A stretch of DNA of 64,000 nucleotides, taken from the NCBI RefSeq assembly GCF_019375475.1, contig NZ_JAHXGQ010000008.1, forward strand, positions 310,001 to 374,000, written 5' to 3'. The notes under the pieces were generated by a model. The model did not search any database. It was not told where the DNA came from and was given only the letters and a program-made list of their open reading frames with translations. Of the stretch, positions 1 to 9,484 are shown one piece after another; position 1 is the stretch's first letter, and the number at the start of each line of letters is the position of its first letter. The position numbers were made by a program, and so were the translations under genes. This DNA comes from Saccharothrix obliqua. GTDB lineage: Bacteria; Actinomycetota; Actinomycetes; Mycobacteriales; Pseudonocardiaceae.

Positions 1-450
1 GCCTGCACCGACCGGTGGGGCGGCACCTCCACCACGACGGGCGCGGACGGCTGGTTCAGCGTCGGCGTCACGCCCTACCGCAGCGGCTACTGGCGGTTCC
101 AGAGCGCGGGCGCGAGCGTCACGACCGGCCTCCTGGGCGTGCGGCAGGTGCTGCAACTGGCCTTCGACAACCCCGTCCGGCAGGCCGACGGCGCCGTGCG
201 CCTGTCCGGCGCGGTGGCCATCCCGAGCAAGATCCTGCCGCGCGTGCCGATCGTGATCAGGCTCCAGTTCTCACCCGACAACGCCACGTGGTCCGACCGC
301 ACGACGACCACGGCCGACTACCTGATGAACGGCTGGTACGGCTACCGGGCGGTGACCGCCGAGCCCGCGTCCGGCTACTGGCGCGCGGTGCACGACGGGA
401 TGCCGGAGGGCACCCAGCCCGCCACCACGGGCTCGCGGCACCTGATCTGA
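1..450 (+). CDS. Secreted Ig-like-repeat protein, C-terminal fragment
   Basis: The reading frame is open from base 1 and stops at 448-450, so only the last 149 residues are in the window. Two beta-rich units can be seen. Each ends in an aromatic motif, GYWR, at about residues 29-32 and 122-125, and the second contains the stretch LQFSPDNATW. Actinobacterial exported proteins often carry tandem Ig-like modules in which a line such as FSxDxxTW is followed by GYWRA. I therefore infer an extracellular structural or adhesive protein. The N-terminus, any signal peptide and any catalytic module lie outside the window. The gene converges on the STAND ATPase gene with only 7 bases between them. Confidence 0.55.
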   Translation, partial: ACTDRWGGTSTTTGADGWFSVGVTPYRSGYWRFQSAGASVTTGLLGVRQVLQLAFDNPVRQADGAVRLSGAVAIPSKILPRVPIVIRLQFSPDNATWSDRTTTTADYLMNGWYGYRAVTAEPASGYWRAVHDGMPEGTQPATTGSRHLI

Positions 451-457
451 CGCCGGG

Positions 458-3400
458 TCACCGCGTCACGCCGGGGTCGAGTGCGCGGAGCACGGCCCGC
501 GCCTCGTCCCGGCACACGGCGCTCCACCGGGCGAGGTGGCGGGCGGCGGTGCGGCGGACGTGGCGGGCGACGCCCACGTCCAGCGCCACGCCGCGCACGA
601 CCACCGCCGCCTCGTCCCGGCACCCGCGCCAGAGCCGCACGGCGCCCTCGGCACACCGCACCCGCGCGACCACGCCGTGCCGCACGTCCCGCGCCATGGC
701 CAGCAGCTCCACCGCCGCCTCCTCCGGGCGTAGCTCGCCGATCGCGAGCAGCACCTTCCGGCGCGTCAACGGCCGTTCCACCGACCGCATACCCCGCAGC
801 AACGCCAGCGCCTCACCACGCAGGCTCGGCGCGTGCTCGCCGAGCCAGGACGCCGCGTCCGCCCGCGCGCCCACCGGCAGCCGGACGTCACGCGCCATCG
901 CGCCGAGCAGTTCGACCGCCCGGTCCCGCCCCTCGACACCCCGGTACGCGAGGCTGTACGCCGCACGTGTGCGCAGCGCCGGTCGTTCTGCCGGGTCGCC
1001 CGCGATGCCGGCCATCACCGCGGCAGCCGCGGCCAGGTCCGCGGCGTCGTAATCGAGCAGGTCGCGAGCCACCGCCCAGCGCGTGGCCGACGTGGTCCGC
1101 GGGTCGTCCCGCACCGCGCGCAGCCGCGTCAGGCCGTCGAACCGCCCGAGGGCGAGTAACGCGAGAGCGCGTCGCCGCATGGGCGTGCGCGGATCGGTCG
1201 CGACCTCGCGGAGCATCCCGGCCAACGCCGGTGGGGTTCGGGACGCCACCGTCAGCAGCAGGTGCGCGGCGGACCACCGCACGCGTGGCGGCAGACCCGG
1301 GTCGAGCGCGGTCCGCTCCCACCGCTGCCACTCCCGCTCACCGCCAAGCATGATCAACCCCAGGGTCGCCGGCCCCGCCGACGGACCGTCAGCAGGCACC
1401 GCGGCCAGTTGCGCGACAACTCCCGGCACAGTCCGGATGTCGAGGTAGGTGAGCTTGAACGCCGCCTGGAGCAGCTCGCCGTGCCGGAACTCCGGGCCGG
1501 CCAGCACCTCCCGCAGAGCTGCCGCCGCGTCGAGCGCCAGCGGCATGTCGTCCCAGATGTCGGGCTGCGGAACCCGTTCTCTGGGCGGCAACACGCGGTC
1601 GTCGAGGACCGCGCGCTCCACGTTGGTGCGCAGGTCTCTGGGCAATGCGCGGACCAGGGACGTGCGCAGGTCGTCGGCTGTCGCGTCCTGGGCCGCACCC
1701 GCGACCAGTCGCGGGTGCGGAACGACGTAGTGGGACCCCAGGTCGACCATGGAGCGCACCGCCCGTGCTCGATCCACCGGCCGCGCACCGGGGTCGTCGG
1801 CCAGCCGCGTCAGCAACGCGAGCACTTTGGGCGCGGCGGCGCGGTCCAGCCAGACCAGGGAGGTGGCGCTCTCGGCGCGTTCCCCGATGTTCAGCCGCTC
1901 GTCGCCGACCTGGGCCTCAAGGCGGTCCACGGCCTCCTGCGACGTGAGCGCCGCGACCCGGACGGCGTTGTACAGCGCCCCGGCGAGGATCGTGGGCCGC
2001 ATGTGGGCGGAATCGAGCTGTCGGGCGATCTCCGCCGCCGCTTCCGCCCGGACGGCGGGGAAGGACTCGTACCCGTACACCGCGCCGTACCAGCGCACGC
2101 GCCGGTCGACGTCGATGTTCCCGACCAGCCGCCGCAACCGGTCCGCCACGTCGACCCCGTGGAGGGACAACTGGTCGACCAGGCGGATCCAGGTCGAAGG
2201 CGGCAGGTCGCCCTCGGGGGCGAACACGTCGTCCGCGATGTCCGGGGCCGTCGTCGGGTCGACCGCCACCAACATGCCCTGCGCGTTGAGCCGGAAGCTC
2301 GACAACGTGGTGTTGGCGATGACCGCGTGCAACGCGGCACGCGCCTCCGGCAGGTGGAGGAAGCCGAGCACTTCCAAGCCTTCGAGGACCGCGTCTCGAC
2401 GCCGCGGGTTGGCACGCGGGTCGGTCAGCAGGTCGCACAGCACCCGCGCGACCCGTTCCCGCAACCCGACCCCGAGTTCCGCGATCATGCCCGCGACGTA
2501 GCGGAAGTCGAAATGCTGGGTGCGCACCTCCCGCAGGAGTTCGCACAGCGCCCCCACCGCTCGGTGGTGGTAGCGGAAACCCATCGTCACCAGGCTGTTC
2601 AACGCGGACAGCCGCTCGTGGTAGCTCCGTTCGCGGTCGGTCAGCGCCGTCATCAGGGCGTCGGCCAACCCGTCGCGCTCGGCCGGTGTCGACCAGAACG
2701 AGTCCACCGAGCCGTACCACACGACCGGCCCGGCGTTCGTGCGTGCGATCGCGTCGTGCAGCGCCCGGAGCGCGCGCGGCTGGTACTGCGGACCGAGCTT
2801 CACCAGCTCGCGCCACGCCTCGATGGGCGCGCCACCGGAATCCGCGATGGACCGCAGGTGACGTGCCACGTCGGCGTGGAACTCGGGTCCGGCGCCGATC
2901 AGCTCCGCCGCGGCGCGGCAGCGACCGGCGGGGTCGGCCGTGCCGTCGGCGAGGTGCGCGAGCAGGCGTTCCACGGCGGCCGAGCGGTGTGGTTCGCCCA
3001 TGGCCGCGAGGTGGCCGAGGAGGGTGGCGTGCGCGACCACGCCGGGCCGCACCTCGGCCAGCAGCTCCCACGACCGGCGGGCGACCTCCGGCAGGTGCTC
3101 CGCGCCGAGTTCGCCCAGCGCGTGCAACGCCCACAGCACGTCGTCCACCGGCGTCCCGGGGTCGGTGATCACCGTGCGCAGCAGGCGCTCGGCCTCGTCG
3201 CGGGCCGCCGGCCCGAACGCGGCGAGCCGGGCCGCGCAATAGCGGGTGTCGTACGCCGTGGTGTCCGGTTCCGCCGGCATCGCGCGCACCGCGTCACCCG
3301 CCGCCTGCCGGTGCTGCTGGTTGAGCCTGCCCAGCACCTCGGCCGCCGACACGCGGTGCGCGCGGCTCCGCCGGCGGTCGCCGACCACCGCGGTCAGCGC

Positions 3401-5635
3401 CGCCACCGCCTCGTCCGTGTGCTCCGGGCCGAGCGACGCCATGCCGAGCGCGGCGTCCTCGCGGGCCGTCTCGTCGTGCACGCGGTCGTGCAGCACCACC
3501 CGGAACGCCTCGGCGGCGCGCGGGTGGAACTCGGTGTCGATCTCGATCAACGCCGTGGCCGCCTCCACGACGACCGCGGGCGGGGTGTCCCGGTCGTCCA
3601 GCAACCGGGTCATCGCGGTCACCGCGACATCGCGGGCTTCGTCGCCGAACGCGGACAGGATCACCGCCGCGGCGCGGTGCCCGGTGTCGGACCGGAGCGG
3701 GTCGTCGAGCACGGACCGCAGGCCCCGCGCCGCCGCGTCCCGCTCGGCGGCACCGGTGTCCGCCAGCGCCTCCGCGGCGGCCAGCCGCACCTCCACGGCG
3801 GCGTGCGCGTCGTCCACCAGGGCACGCAGGAACCCGACGGCCTCCGCGAGGTGCCCGTCACGCAGCCGGACCGCCAGCGCCGCCGCCGCGGCGGTCCGCG
3901 ACGGCCAGGGCGCGGTCCCGTCCCGCATGAGCCGCACCAGCCACGGCGACAGGCCGGGGTGCTGGGTGGCGCGGCAGGCGTGCGACAGGATCTCGCCGGC
4001 CAGGTGGTGCGTCGTGGCGGCCCAGCCCCGGACGGTGTCCAGGAACTCGTCCACCGCGGCCGGGGAGGCGGGTAACCGCTTGGCCAGCAGCCGGGCCGCG
4101 AGCAGGTGCTGCTCCGCGCCGCCCGCGTGCAGCGACCGCAGCAGCGGGTCCGCCTGGTCCGGGCGCAGGTGGGTGTAGTGCAGCGCGACGGCCCGCGCGT
4201 ACCGGCCGCGCTCCTCGGGGCGTGCGGCGTGCAGCAGGCGTGCGAAGTCCGGGTGGTCGGCGGCGAAGTCGGCGGGCAACTCGCCCGCGGCGGCCGTCGC
4301 GGCGAGGTGCTCGGCGAAGCTGTGGTGCAGGAACGTCAGGTCGTCGCCGCGGATCACCAGCGGGCCGACGCCGACCAGGAAGTCCGTCAGGTGCTCGGAC
4401 CAGTCGGGCGGCAGGTGCTCGGGCGGCACGTGGCGGCGGACCCAGTCGCGGGCGGCGGACAACGGCGACGTGTCGGACTCCACGCGGACCAGGCCCAGGT
4501 GCTCCAGCAGGCGTGCGCGGTGTGGCTCGAACGGGCTGTCGGCGGGTCGGGTCGAGCGGAGGAACGAGAAGTACGCCTCGTACAGCTCGTACTGGTTGTC
4601 CGGCAGCGGGAGGTCGCTGCGCTGCCGGAAGACGATGGCGGCGATGGTCGCCAGCAGCGGCACGCGCACCAGTTCCTCCAGGTGCGCGGTCTTGATCTGG
4701 CGGAGGAACCGCTCGGCAGGCCCGGGACCGTCGTCGGCGAACCAGTTCTCCGCGAACCGGCGCAGCGTCGCGTCGTCGAACGCCTGGAGCTGGTAGCGCA
4801 CCGCGCCCACCCGGTGCAGGGGAGCGAGCACCACGCCCTCGATCGGCCGGGTCGTCAGCACCACCCGGTGCACCGGCTCGGCCGCGCCGGCCGCGAGCAC
4901 CTTGACCAGCCGGTCCCGGTCGTTGGCGTCGGCGACCTCGTCCAGCCCGTCGACCAGCAGCAGCCACCGGTGGCCCGCCACGCGCCTGCCGAGCACGTCC
5001 GCCGACACCGGCACGCGCAGCAGCGCCCCGTAGTCGGCGCGGGCGCTGTCCGCCAGCGCTTCCGGGAACGGCAGGTCGAGCCGGGCGGCCAGCTCGCGGG
5101 CGGTCAACCGGAGCGGCACGACGGGTTCGCTGAGCGGACCGCCGTCGCCGTCCAGGAAGCGCGTCGCCACGTCCGCGGCCAGCCGCAGCGACAACGTCGA
5201 CTTGCCCTGCCCCGCGCCGCCGGTGACGATCAGGTGGTCGGTGCCGTCCAGCGCCTCCCACGCGGTGCGGACCGGTGGCCGCACGGCGACCCGGACCACC
5301 GGGGCGGCCGGCACCTCGACGAACTGACCGTGCCCGTCCAGGATCGGCGTCGGCTGCGGGGGTTCGGGTCGGGGGTCCGCGACGTCGCCGCCGAGGTGCT
5401 GGCGCACGTAGACGTCGGCGAGCGCGGGGCGGCGCGCGCCGGGCAGCAGCCGGGGCAGGTCCTGGGCGGCCCGCACCTGGGCGCGCAGCAGCGACGTGAT
5501 CTCCTCGTCGGCCGACCGGCCGTTCTCCGCGCCGACGATGTGCACGCCGCCGTGGACGATGCCGACCTGCACGGCGTGGCCGCGCACCGGGCCCGCCACC
5601 TGGTTCGAGGGAATCGTCCGGTGGTCGGGTTCCAC
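458..5635 (-). CDS. NACHT-type STAND ATPase with HEAT-like repeats
   Basis: This is a 1725-residue protein. The N-terminus carries the short motif VQVGIVHGGVHI (about residues 22-33), often seen at the start of actinobacterial STAND proteins. A NACHT P-loop follows, with Walker A GGAGQGKST (139-147) and Walker B LLLVDGLDEVAD (225-236), the doubled-acidic signature of NACHT NTPases. From about residue 560 to the end the protein is a series of roughly 40-residue alpha-helical units rich in Ala, Arg and Leu, resembling HEAT or PBS-lyase repeats, which would form the sensor solenoid. No N-terminal protease, nuclease or TIR effector is recognisable. The GTG start is preceded by AGGAGG. Bacterial NACHT proteins include anti-phage sensors, but a defence role here is inference; developmental signalling is the alternative. 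Confidence 0.85.
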   Translation of the reverse strand: MEPDHRTIPSNQVAGPVRGHAVQVGIVHGGVHIVGAENGRSADEEITSLLRAQVRAAQDLPRLLPGARRPALADVYVRQHLGGDVADPRPEPPQPTPILDGHGQFVEVPAAPVVRVAVRPPVRTAWEALDGTDHLIVTGGAGQGKSTLSLRLAADVATRFLDGDGGPLSEPVVPLRLTARELAARLDLPFPEALADSARADYGALLRVPVSADVLGRRVAGHRWLLLVDGLDEVADANDRDRLVKVLAAGAAEPVHRVVLTTRPIEGVVLAPLHRVGAVRYQLQAFDDATLRRFAENWFADDGPGPAERFLRQIKTAHLEELVRVPLLATIAAIVFRQRSDLPLPDNQYELYEAYFSFLRSTRPADSPFEPHRARLLEHLGLVRVESDTSPLSAARDWVRRHVPPEHLPPDWSEHLTDFLVGVGPLVIRGDDLTFLHHSFAEHLAATAAAGELPADFAADHPDFARLLHAARPEERGRYARAVALHYTHLRPDQADPLLRSLHAGGAEQHLLAARLLAKRLPASPAAVDEFLDTVRGWAATTHHLAGEILSHACRATQHPGLSPWLVRLMRDGTAPWPSRTAAAAALAVRLRDGHLAEAVGFLRALVDDAHAAVEVRLAAAEALADTGAAERDAAARGLRSVLDDPLRSDTGHRAAAVILSAFGDEARDVAVTAMTRLLDDRDTPPAVVVEAATALIEIDTEFHPRAAEAFRVVLHDRVHDETAREDAALGMASLGPEHTDEAVAALTAVVGDRRRSRAHRVSAAEVLGRLNQQHRQAAGDAVRAMPAEPDTTAYDTRYCAARLAAFGPAARDEAERLLRTVITDPGTPVDDVLWALHALGELGAEHLPEVARRSWELLAEVRPGVVAHATLLGHLAAMGEPHRSAAVERLLAHLADGTADPAGRCRAAAELIGAGPEFHADVARHLRSIADSGGAPIEAWRELVKLGPQYQPRALRALHDAIARTNAGPVVWYGSVDSFWSTPAERDGLADALMTALTDRERSYHERLSALNSLVTMGFRYHHRAVGALCELLREVRTQHFDFRYVAGMIAELGVGLRERVARVLCDLLTDPRANPRRRDAVLEGLEVLGFLHLPEARAALHAVIANTTLSSFRLNAQGMLVAVDPTTAPDIADDVFAPEGDLPPSTWIRLVDQLSLHGVDVADRLRRLVGNIDVDRRVRWYGAVYGYESFPAVRAEAAAEIARQLDSAHMRPTILAGALYNAVRVAALTSQEAVDRLEAQVGDERLNIGERAESATSLVWLDRAAAPKVLALLTRLADDPGARPVDRARAVRSMVDLGSHYVVPHPRLVAGAAQDATADDLRTSLVRALPRDLRTNVERAVLDDRVLPPRERVPQPDIWDDMPLALDAAAALREVLAGPEFRHGELLQAAFKLTYLDIRTVPGVVAQLAAVPADGPSAGPATLGLIMLGGEREWQRWERTALDPGLPPRVRWSAAHLLLTVASRTPPALAGMLREVATDPRTPMRRRALALLALGRFDGLTRLRAVRDDPRTTSATRWAVARDLLDYDAADLAAAAAVMAGIAGDPAERPALRTRAAYSLAYRGVEGRDRAVELLGAMARDVRLPVGARADAASWLGEHAPSLRGEALALLRGMRSVERPLTRRKVLLAIGELRPEEAAVELLAMARDVRHGVVARVRCAEGAVRLWRGCRDEAAVVVRGVALDVGVARHVRRTAARHLARWSAVCRDEARAVLRALDPGVTR

Positions 5636-5759
5636 GGAACCTCCTCATCGCCGCCGTGCCGGGACGCATGATCCCACGCCGGGGGCCGAGGTGTGCCCGG
5701 AACCGTTGGAGCGTCCACAGTGGACGGTTGAGGGCGCCTCGGGATCGGTGGGGAACCGG

Positions 5760-8639
5760 TCAACGGGTGGGCGGCTGGTCGGCGTCCGGGCGCTCGCCGG
5801 CGGGTGCGGGGTGCGTGGGCAGGCGGTCGGCGAGGAGTTCGGCCAGGTGCGTGCCGCGGCGCGAGGTGAGGTGGTCCAACTGGGTGCGGCAGGAGAAGCC
5901 GTCCGCCAGCACCACCCCGTCGTCGGGCAGGTCGCGCACGGCGGGCAGCAGAGCGGTCTCCGCGACCCGCACCGACACGTCGTAGTGGCCCCGCTCGACG
6001 CCGAAGTTGCCCGCCAGCCCGCAGCACCCGCCGAGCCGGCGGACCGACGCGCCCGCCGCGCGCAGCAGCTCCTCGTCGGCGCGCCAGCCCAGCACCGCGT
6101 GGTGGTGGCAGTGCGGCTGCGCCACCGCCGACACGTCGTCCAGCCGCGGCGGCACCCAGTCGGGGCGGTGGCGGGCGAGGAGTTCGGCCAGCGTGTGGGT
6201 CGCGGCGGCGACGGGTTCGGCTTCGGGGCCGACCAGCTCCACGGCGTCCGACCGCAGCACGGCGGCGCACGACGGTTCCAGCGCCACCACCGGCACGCCC
6301 TCCGCGACGTGCGGCGCGAGCGCGGCCACGCCCCGGCCGACCACGCGGCGCGCGGCGTCGAGCTGCCCGGTGCTGATCCACGTGAGGCCGCAGCACTCCG
6401 GGCGGTCGGTGACGCGCACCGCGAAACCCGCCGCCTCCAGGACGCGCACGGCGGCGATGCCCACCTCGGGGGAGAAGTGGTCGGTGAACGTGTCGACCCA
6501 CAGCAGCACCGGCTGCCGGTCACCACCCGGCGCGACGTGGTCGGCGAACCACCGGCGGAACGTGTGGTCCGCGAAGCGCGGCAGCTCCCGCCGCTGGTCC
6601 ATCCCGCCCAGGAACCGCACCGCGGTCGCCACGGGGCGCAGCGCCAGCAGGCCGTTCACCAGCCGCGGCAGCCGCGACGCCCAACGCGCCCACCGGGGCA
6701 GCGCGCCCAGCGCGTAGTGGGACCTCGGGCGCAGCCTGCGCCGGTACGTCTGGTGCAGCACCTCCGCCTTGTACGAGGCCATGTCGATCCCGGTGGGGCA
6801 GTCCACCGCGCAGCCCTTGCACGCCAGGCACAGGTCCAGCGACTCCAGCACCTCGGGCGAACCCCAGCCCCCGGCCGTGAGCGAACCCGACACGGCCTCC
6901 TGGAGCACGCGCGCCCGACCCCGGGTGGAGTCCTTCTCGTCGCGGGTCGCCAGGTACGACGGGCACATCACGCCACCGGTCGCCGTCGTGTCGGCCCGGC
7001 ACTTGCCGACACCCGTGCAGCGGTGCACGGCGGCGGCGAAGTCGCCGCGGTCGTGCGCGTGCGCGAGACCGAGCACGCGGCGCGGCAGGCGCGACCCGGC
7101 GTCGGCGGGCCGCAGATCCGCGTCCACCGGCCGCGGCCGGACGATCACACCGGGGTTCAGCAGGTCGTCCGGGTCGAAGGCGTGCTTCACGGCGGCGAAC
7201 GCCGCGATCGCGTGCTCGGAGTACATCAGCGGCAGGAGTTCGCCGCGGGCGCGGCCGTCGCCGTGCTCCCCGGACAGCGAACCGCCGTACGAGGCGACCA
7301 GTTCCGCCGCGTCACGCAGGAACCCGCGGAACACGGCGGTGCCGTCGGACCGGTCGAACGGGAAGTCGATGCGGACGTGCAGGCAGCCGTCGCCGAAGTG
7401 CCCGTACGGCACGCCGAACAGCCCCCGGTCGGTGAGCAGCGCGTCGAACTCCCGCAGGTACGCGCCGAGCCGCTCCGGCGGCACGGCGGAGTCCTCCCAC
7501 CCGGCGTGCGCGGGCGCGCCCGCCGGTGTCCGCGAGGCCAGCCCCGCGCCGTCCTCCCGGATCCGCCACAACGCGGCGGCCTGCGCGGCGTCGGTGACCA
7601 CCGCGCTGTCCACCGCGCCGGCGTCGGCGACCAGGGCCCGCGCCGCTTCCGCCGCCGCGGCGGGCGTCGCGCCCGGCACCTCGGCGAACAGCCAGCCGGA
7701 GCCCGCGGGCAGCGGCGGCACGGCGGCCGGGCCGCGCCGGTCCCGCACCACCTGCACGATGCGGGAGTCCATGCCCTCCAGCGCGACCGGCGCGTGCGGC
7801 AGCACGGCGGGCACCGCGTCCGCCGCCTCCGCCATGCCGGGGTAGCCGAGCACGACCAGCACCGTCGCGGCGGGCGCCTCGACCAGCCGCACGGTCGCGC
7901 CGAGCGTCACCGCGCACGTCCCCTCGGTGCCGACCAGCATCCGGGCCACGTCGAAACCGCGTTCCGGCAGCAGGTGCTCCAGCGAGTAGCCGGACACCTG
8001 CCGGGAGAACCGGCCGAGTTCGGTGCGGATGACCGGCAGGTTGGCCCGCGTGATCTCCGCCAGCCGGTCCAGCACCGGCGAGGGCGCCCGGTCCGGGCCA
8101 CCCACCGCGAGCCGTTCCCCGCCGCCGGTCAGCACGTCCAGCGCCACCACGTTGTCGGCGGTCCGCCCGTACGCGAGCGCTCGCGAGCCGCACGCGTTGT
8201 TGCCGATCATCCCGCCGATCGTGCACCGGTTGTGCGTCGACGGGTCGGGTCCGAACCGCAGCCCGTGCGGTGCGGCGACCCGCTGCAGCGCCGCCAGCAC
8301 GACACCGGGCTCCACGACGGCCGTCCGCGCCTCCGCGTCCACCGATCGCACGGCGTTGAGGTGGCGGGAGAAGTCGAGCACGACGCCGGGACCGACCGCG
8401 TTGCCCGCGATCGACGTGCCCGCGCCGCGCGAGGTGAGCGGCACGCCCGTCGCCCGGCACACCTCCAGCACGGCGGCCACCTCGTCCACGTGGCGGGGGA
8501 ACACCACGGCCCGCGGCACCACCCGGTACAGGGAGGCGTCGCCGGAGAACTCGGCCCGCCGGCGCGCCGACACGTCGACCTCGGCGACACCCGCGCGGCG
8601 CAACCGGTCGGCCAGGTCCGCGGCGGCCCGGCTCACCAC
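5760..8639 (-). CDS. FAD-linked oxidase with Fe-S (CCG) domains
   Basis: This 959-residue flavoenzyme should oxidise a 2-hydroxyacid at the membrane or in the cytosol. The N-terminal half has a PCMH-type FAD fold with SRGAGTSIAGNA (about 70-81) and a GlcD-like C-terminal cap. The middle has two ferredoxin-type clusters, CTGVGKC...CPSYL near residue 545 and CLACKGCAVDCPTG near 600. The C-terminal third has two cysteine-rich CCG modules, with PECCGLTW and GGCCGLAGNFG. This architecture matches the large fused D-2-hydroxyglutarate/D-lactate dehydrogenases (YdiJ or GlcDF type), which pass electrons to the quinone pool. It starts with GTG and overlaps the upstream alcohol-dehydrogenase remnant by 7 bases, so the two were probably one transcription unit. 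The exact substrate is not visible. Confidence 0.88.
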   Translation of the reverse strand: MVSRAAADLADRLRRAGVAEVDVSARRRAEFSGDASLYRVVPRAVVFPRHVDEVAAVLEVCRATGVPLTSRGAGTSIAGNAVGPGVVLDFSRHLNAVRSVDAEARTAVVEPGVVLAALQRVAAPHGLRFGPDPSTHNRCTIGGMIGNNACGSRALAYGRTADNVVALDVLTGGGERLAVGGPDRAPSPVLDRLAEITRANLPVIRTELGRFSRQVSGYSLEHLLPERGFDVARMLVGTEGTCAVTLGATVRLVEAPAATVLVVLGYPGMAEAADAVPAVLPHAPVALEGMDSRIVQVVRDRRGPAAVPPLPAGSGWLFAEVPGATPAAAAEAARALVADAGAVDSAVVTDAAQAAALWRIREDGAGLASRTPAGAPAHAGWEDSAVPPERLGAYLREFDALLTDRGLFGVPYGHFGDGCLHVRIDFPFDRSDGTAVFRGFLRDAAELVASYGGSLSGEHGDGRARGELLPLMYSEHAIAAFAAVKHAFDPDDLLNPGVIVRPRPVDADLRPADAGSRLPRRVLGLAHAHDRGDFAAAVHRCTGVGKCRADTTATGGVMCPSYLATRDEKDSTRGRARVLQEAVSGSLTAGGWGSPEVLESLDLCLACKGCAVDCPTGIDMASYKAEVLHQTYRRRLRPRSHYALGALPRWARWASRLPRLVNGLLALRPVATAVRFLGGMDQRRELPRFADHTFRRWFADHVAPGGDRQPVLLWVDTFTDHFSPEVGIAAVRVLEAAGFAVRVTDRPECCGLTWISTGQLDAARRVVGRGVAALAPHVAEGVPVVALEPSCAAVLRSDAVELVGPEAEPVAAATHTLAELLARHRPDWVPPRLDDVSAVAQPHCHHHAVLGWRADEELLRAAGASVRRLGGCCGLAGNFGVERGHYDVSVRVAETALLPAVRDLPDDGVVLADGFSCRTQLDHLTSRRGTHLAELLADRLPTHPAPAGERPDADQPPTR

Positions 8640-9202
8640 AGCTCCGGCGAGCGGCGGAAGACGTCGGCCAGGTCGTCACCGTCCCGGACCGCCGCGCGGA
8701 ACGAGCGGGCGAGCGGTTCGAGGGCGCGTTCCGACCAGACGTCGGAGATCGGGTTGGCACCGCAGTAGGGGACGCGTTGTCCGGTGTGCTCGCGGTCGTA
8801 GGCGTGGCAGAGGACGTCCATGCCGGCGGCGGTCACCTCCGGCGGCCGAGTGGCCGTGAGCGCCGGGTCGACCACGGCGAGGGTCGGGCGCAGGCGGACG
8901 TGGCTGATGCCCGTCTTCACCTTGAGGTCCAGCACGTCGAGCACGCAGACGGTGGTGCTCTCGGCACCGGTCCCGGTGGTGGTGGGCACGGCGAACGCGC
9001 GGGCTTCGGCGCCGGACTCCGCCATGCGCTCGGCGGCGCGTCGCGGCGCGCCGGTCGCGGCCACGGCCGGGTCGGTGACCACCAACGCGCGGCCGACGCC
9101 CCACCGCGCCAGGTCGAACCCGGCCTCATCGGCCGCGCCCGGTCCGGACTCCAGGGCGGGCGCGCCGCGGGTGAACACGGTTTCGGGCGTGCTCGGACTC
9201 AT
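8633..9202 (-). pseudogene. Iron-dependent alcohol dehydrogenase (HOT-like), internally deleted
   Basis: This 189-residue frame matches hydroxyacid-oxoacid transhydrogenase-type Fe-ADHs at its N-terminus (ETVFTRGAPALESGPGAADE) and in its core (VPTTTGTGAESTTVCVLDVL, then CGANPISDVWSERAL). Family members are about 420-450 residues long. Here the frame jumps from the first Rossmann half straight to AVPTTTGTG, losing the GGGS cofactor loop. A second gap sits after DVLCHAYDREH. The protein ends soon after AVRDGDDLA, so the later two His metal ligands are missing. Only the Asp and His of GMDVLCH remain. It is open but almost certainly not an active dehydrogenase. ATG at 9202 is chosen because AGGAG lies 5 bases upstream; a GTG at 9208 is less likely. 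Confidence 0.72.
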
Positions 9203-9238
9203 GCGCACTCCTGGTGTCGACCGGTCGCGCCGAGACTC

Positions 9239-9251
9239 GCATGTGACATGC
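9239..9251. promoter_or_regulatory. Candidate GntR/FCD operator
   Basis: The sequence GCATGT-G-ACATGC is a perfect 6+6 inverted repeat around one base. Its core, TGT-N-ACA, fits the GT(N0-3)AC pattern of GntR-family operators. It lies in the divergent region between the alcohol-dehydrogenase remnant (start 9202) and the GntR gene (start 9485), 37 bases upstream of the former. It may repress the dehydrogenase unit, the regulator, or both. Seen: the symmetry and position. Inferred: the regulator that binds it. Confidence 0.45.
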
Positions 9252-9484
9252 TACTCGTCAAGCCATCGAGAACCCGCAGCTCACCGCGTCGCGCGGGCGA
9301 CGCGTCGAGAGAAGAACGTGCGTGGGCAGGCGGAGCGGTCGGGTGGACGCGGTGGAGCCGGCGCGGGCTGGTGCGGCGTGGTCGGGTCGGGTGTGAACGG
9401 CGGGCGTGGTGAGATCGACACCCGGGGTCGCGGGGCGTGGCGCAGCCCGGGTCCGCACGGGCAGTTCGGCACGGGGGAGGACCG

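Noticed and set aside
1262..4075. Long plus-strand frames opposite the NACHT gene
   Set aside because: They are antisense shadows: composition is Arg/Gly/His-rich with no domain, and third-position bias belongs to the minus strand.
5496..8768. A 1090-codon plus-strand frame opposite the FAD oxidase
   Set aside because: It lacks any recognisable motif and is opposite a gene with clear FAD and Fe-S motifs.
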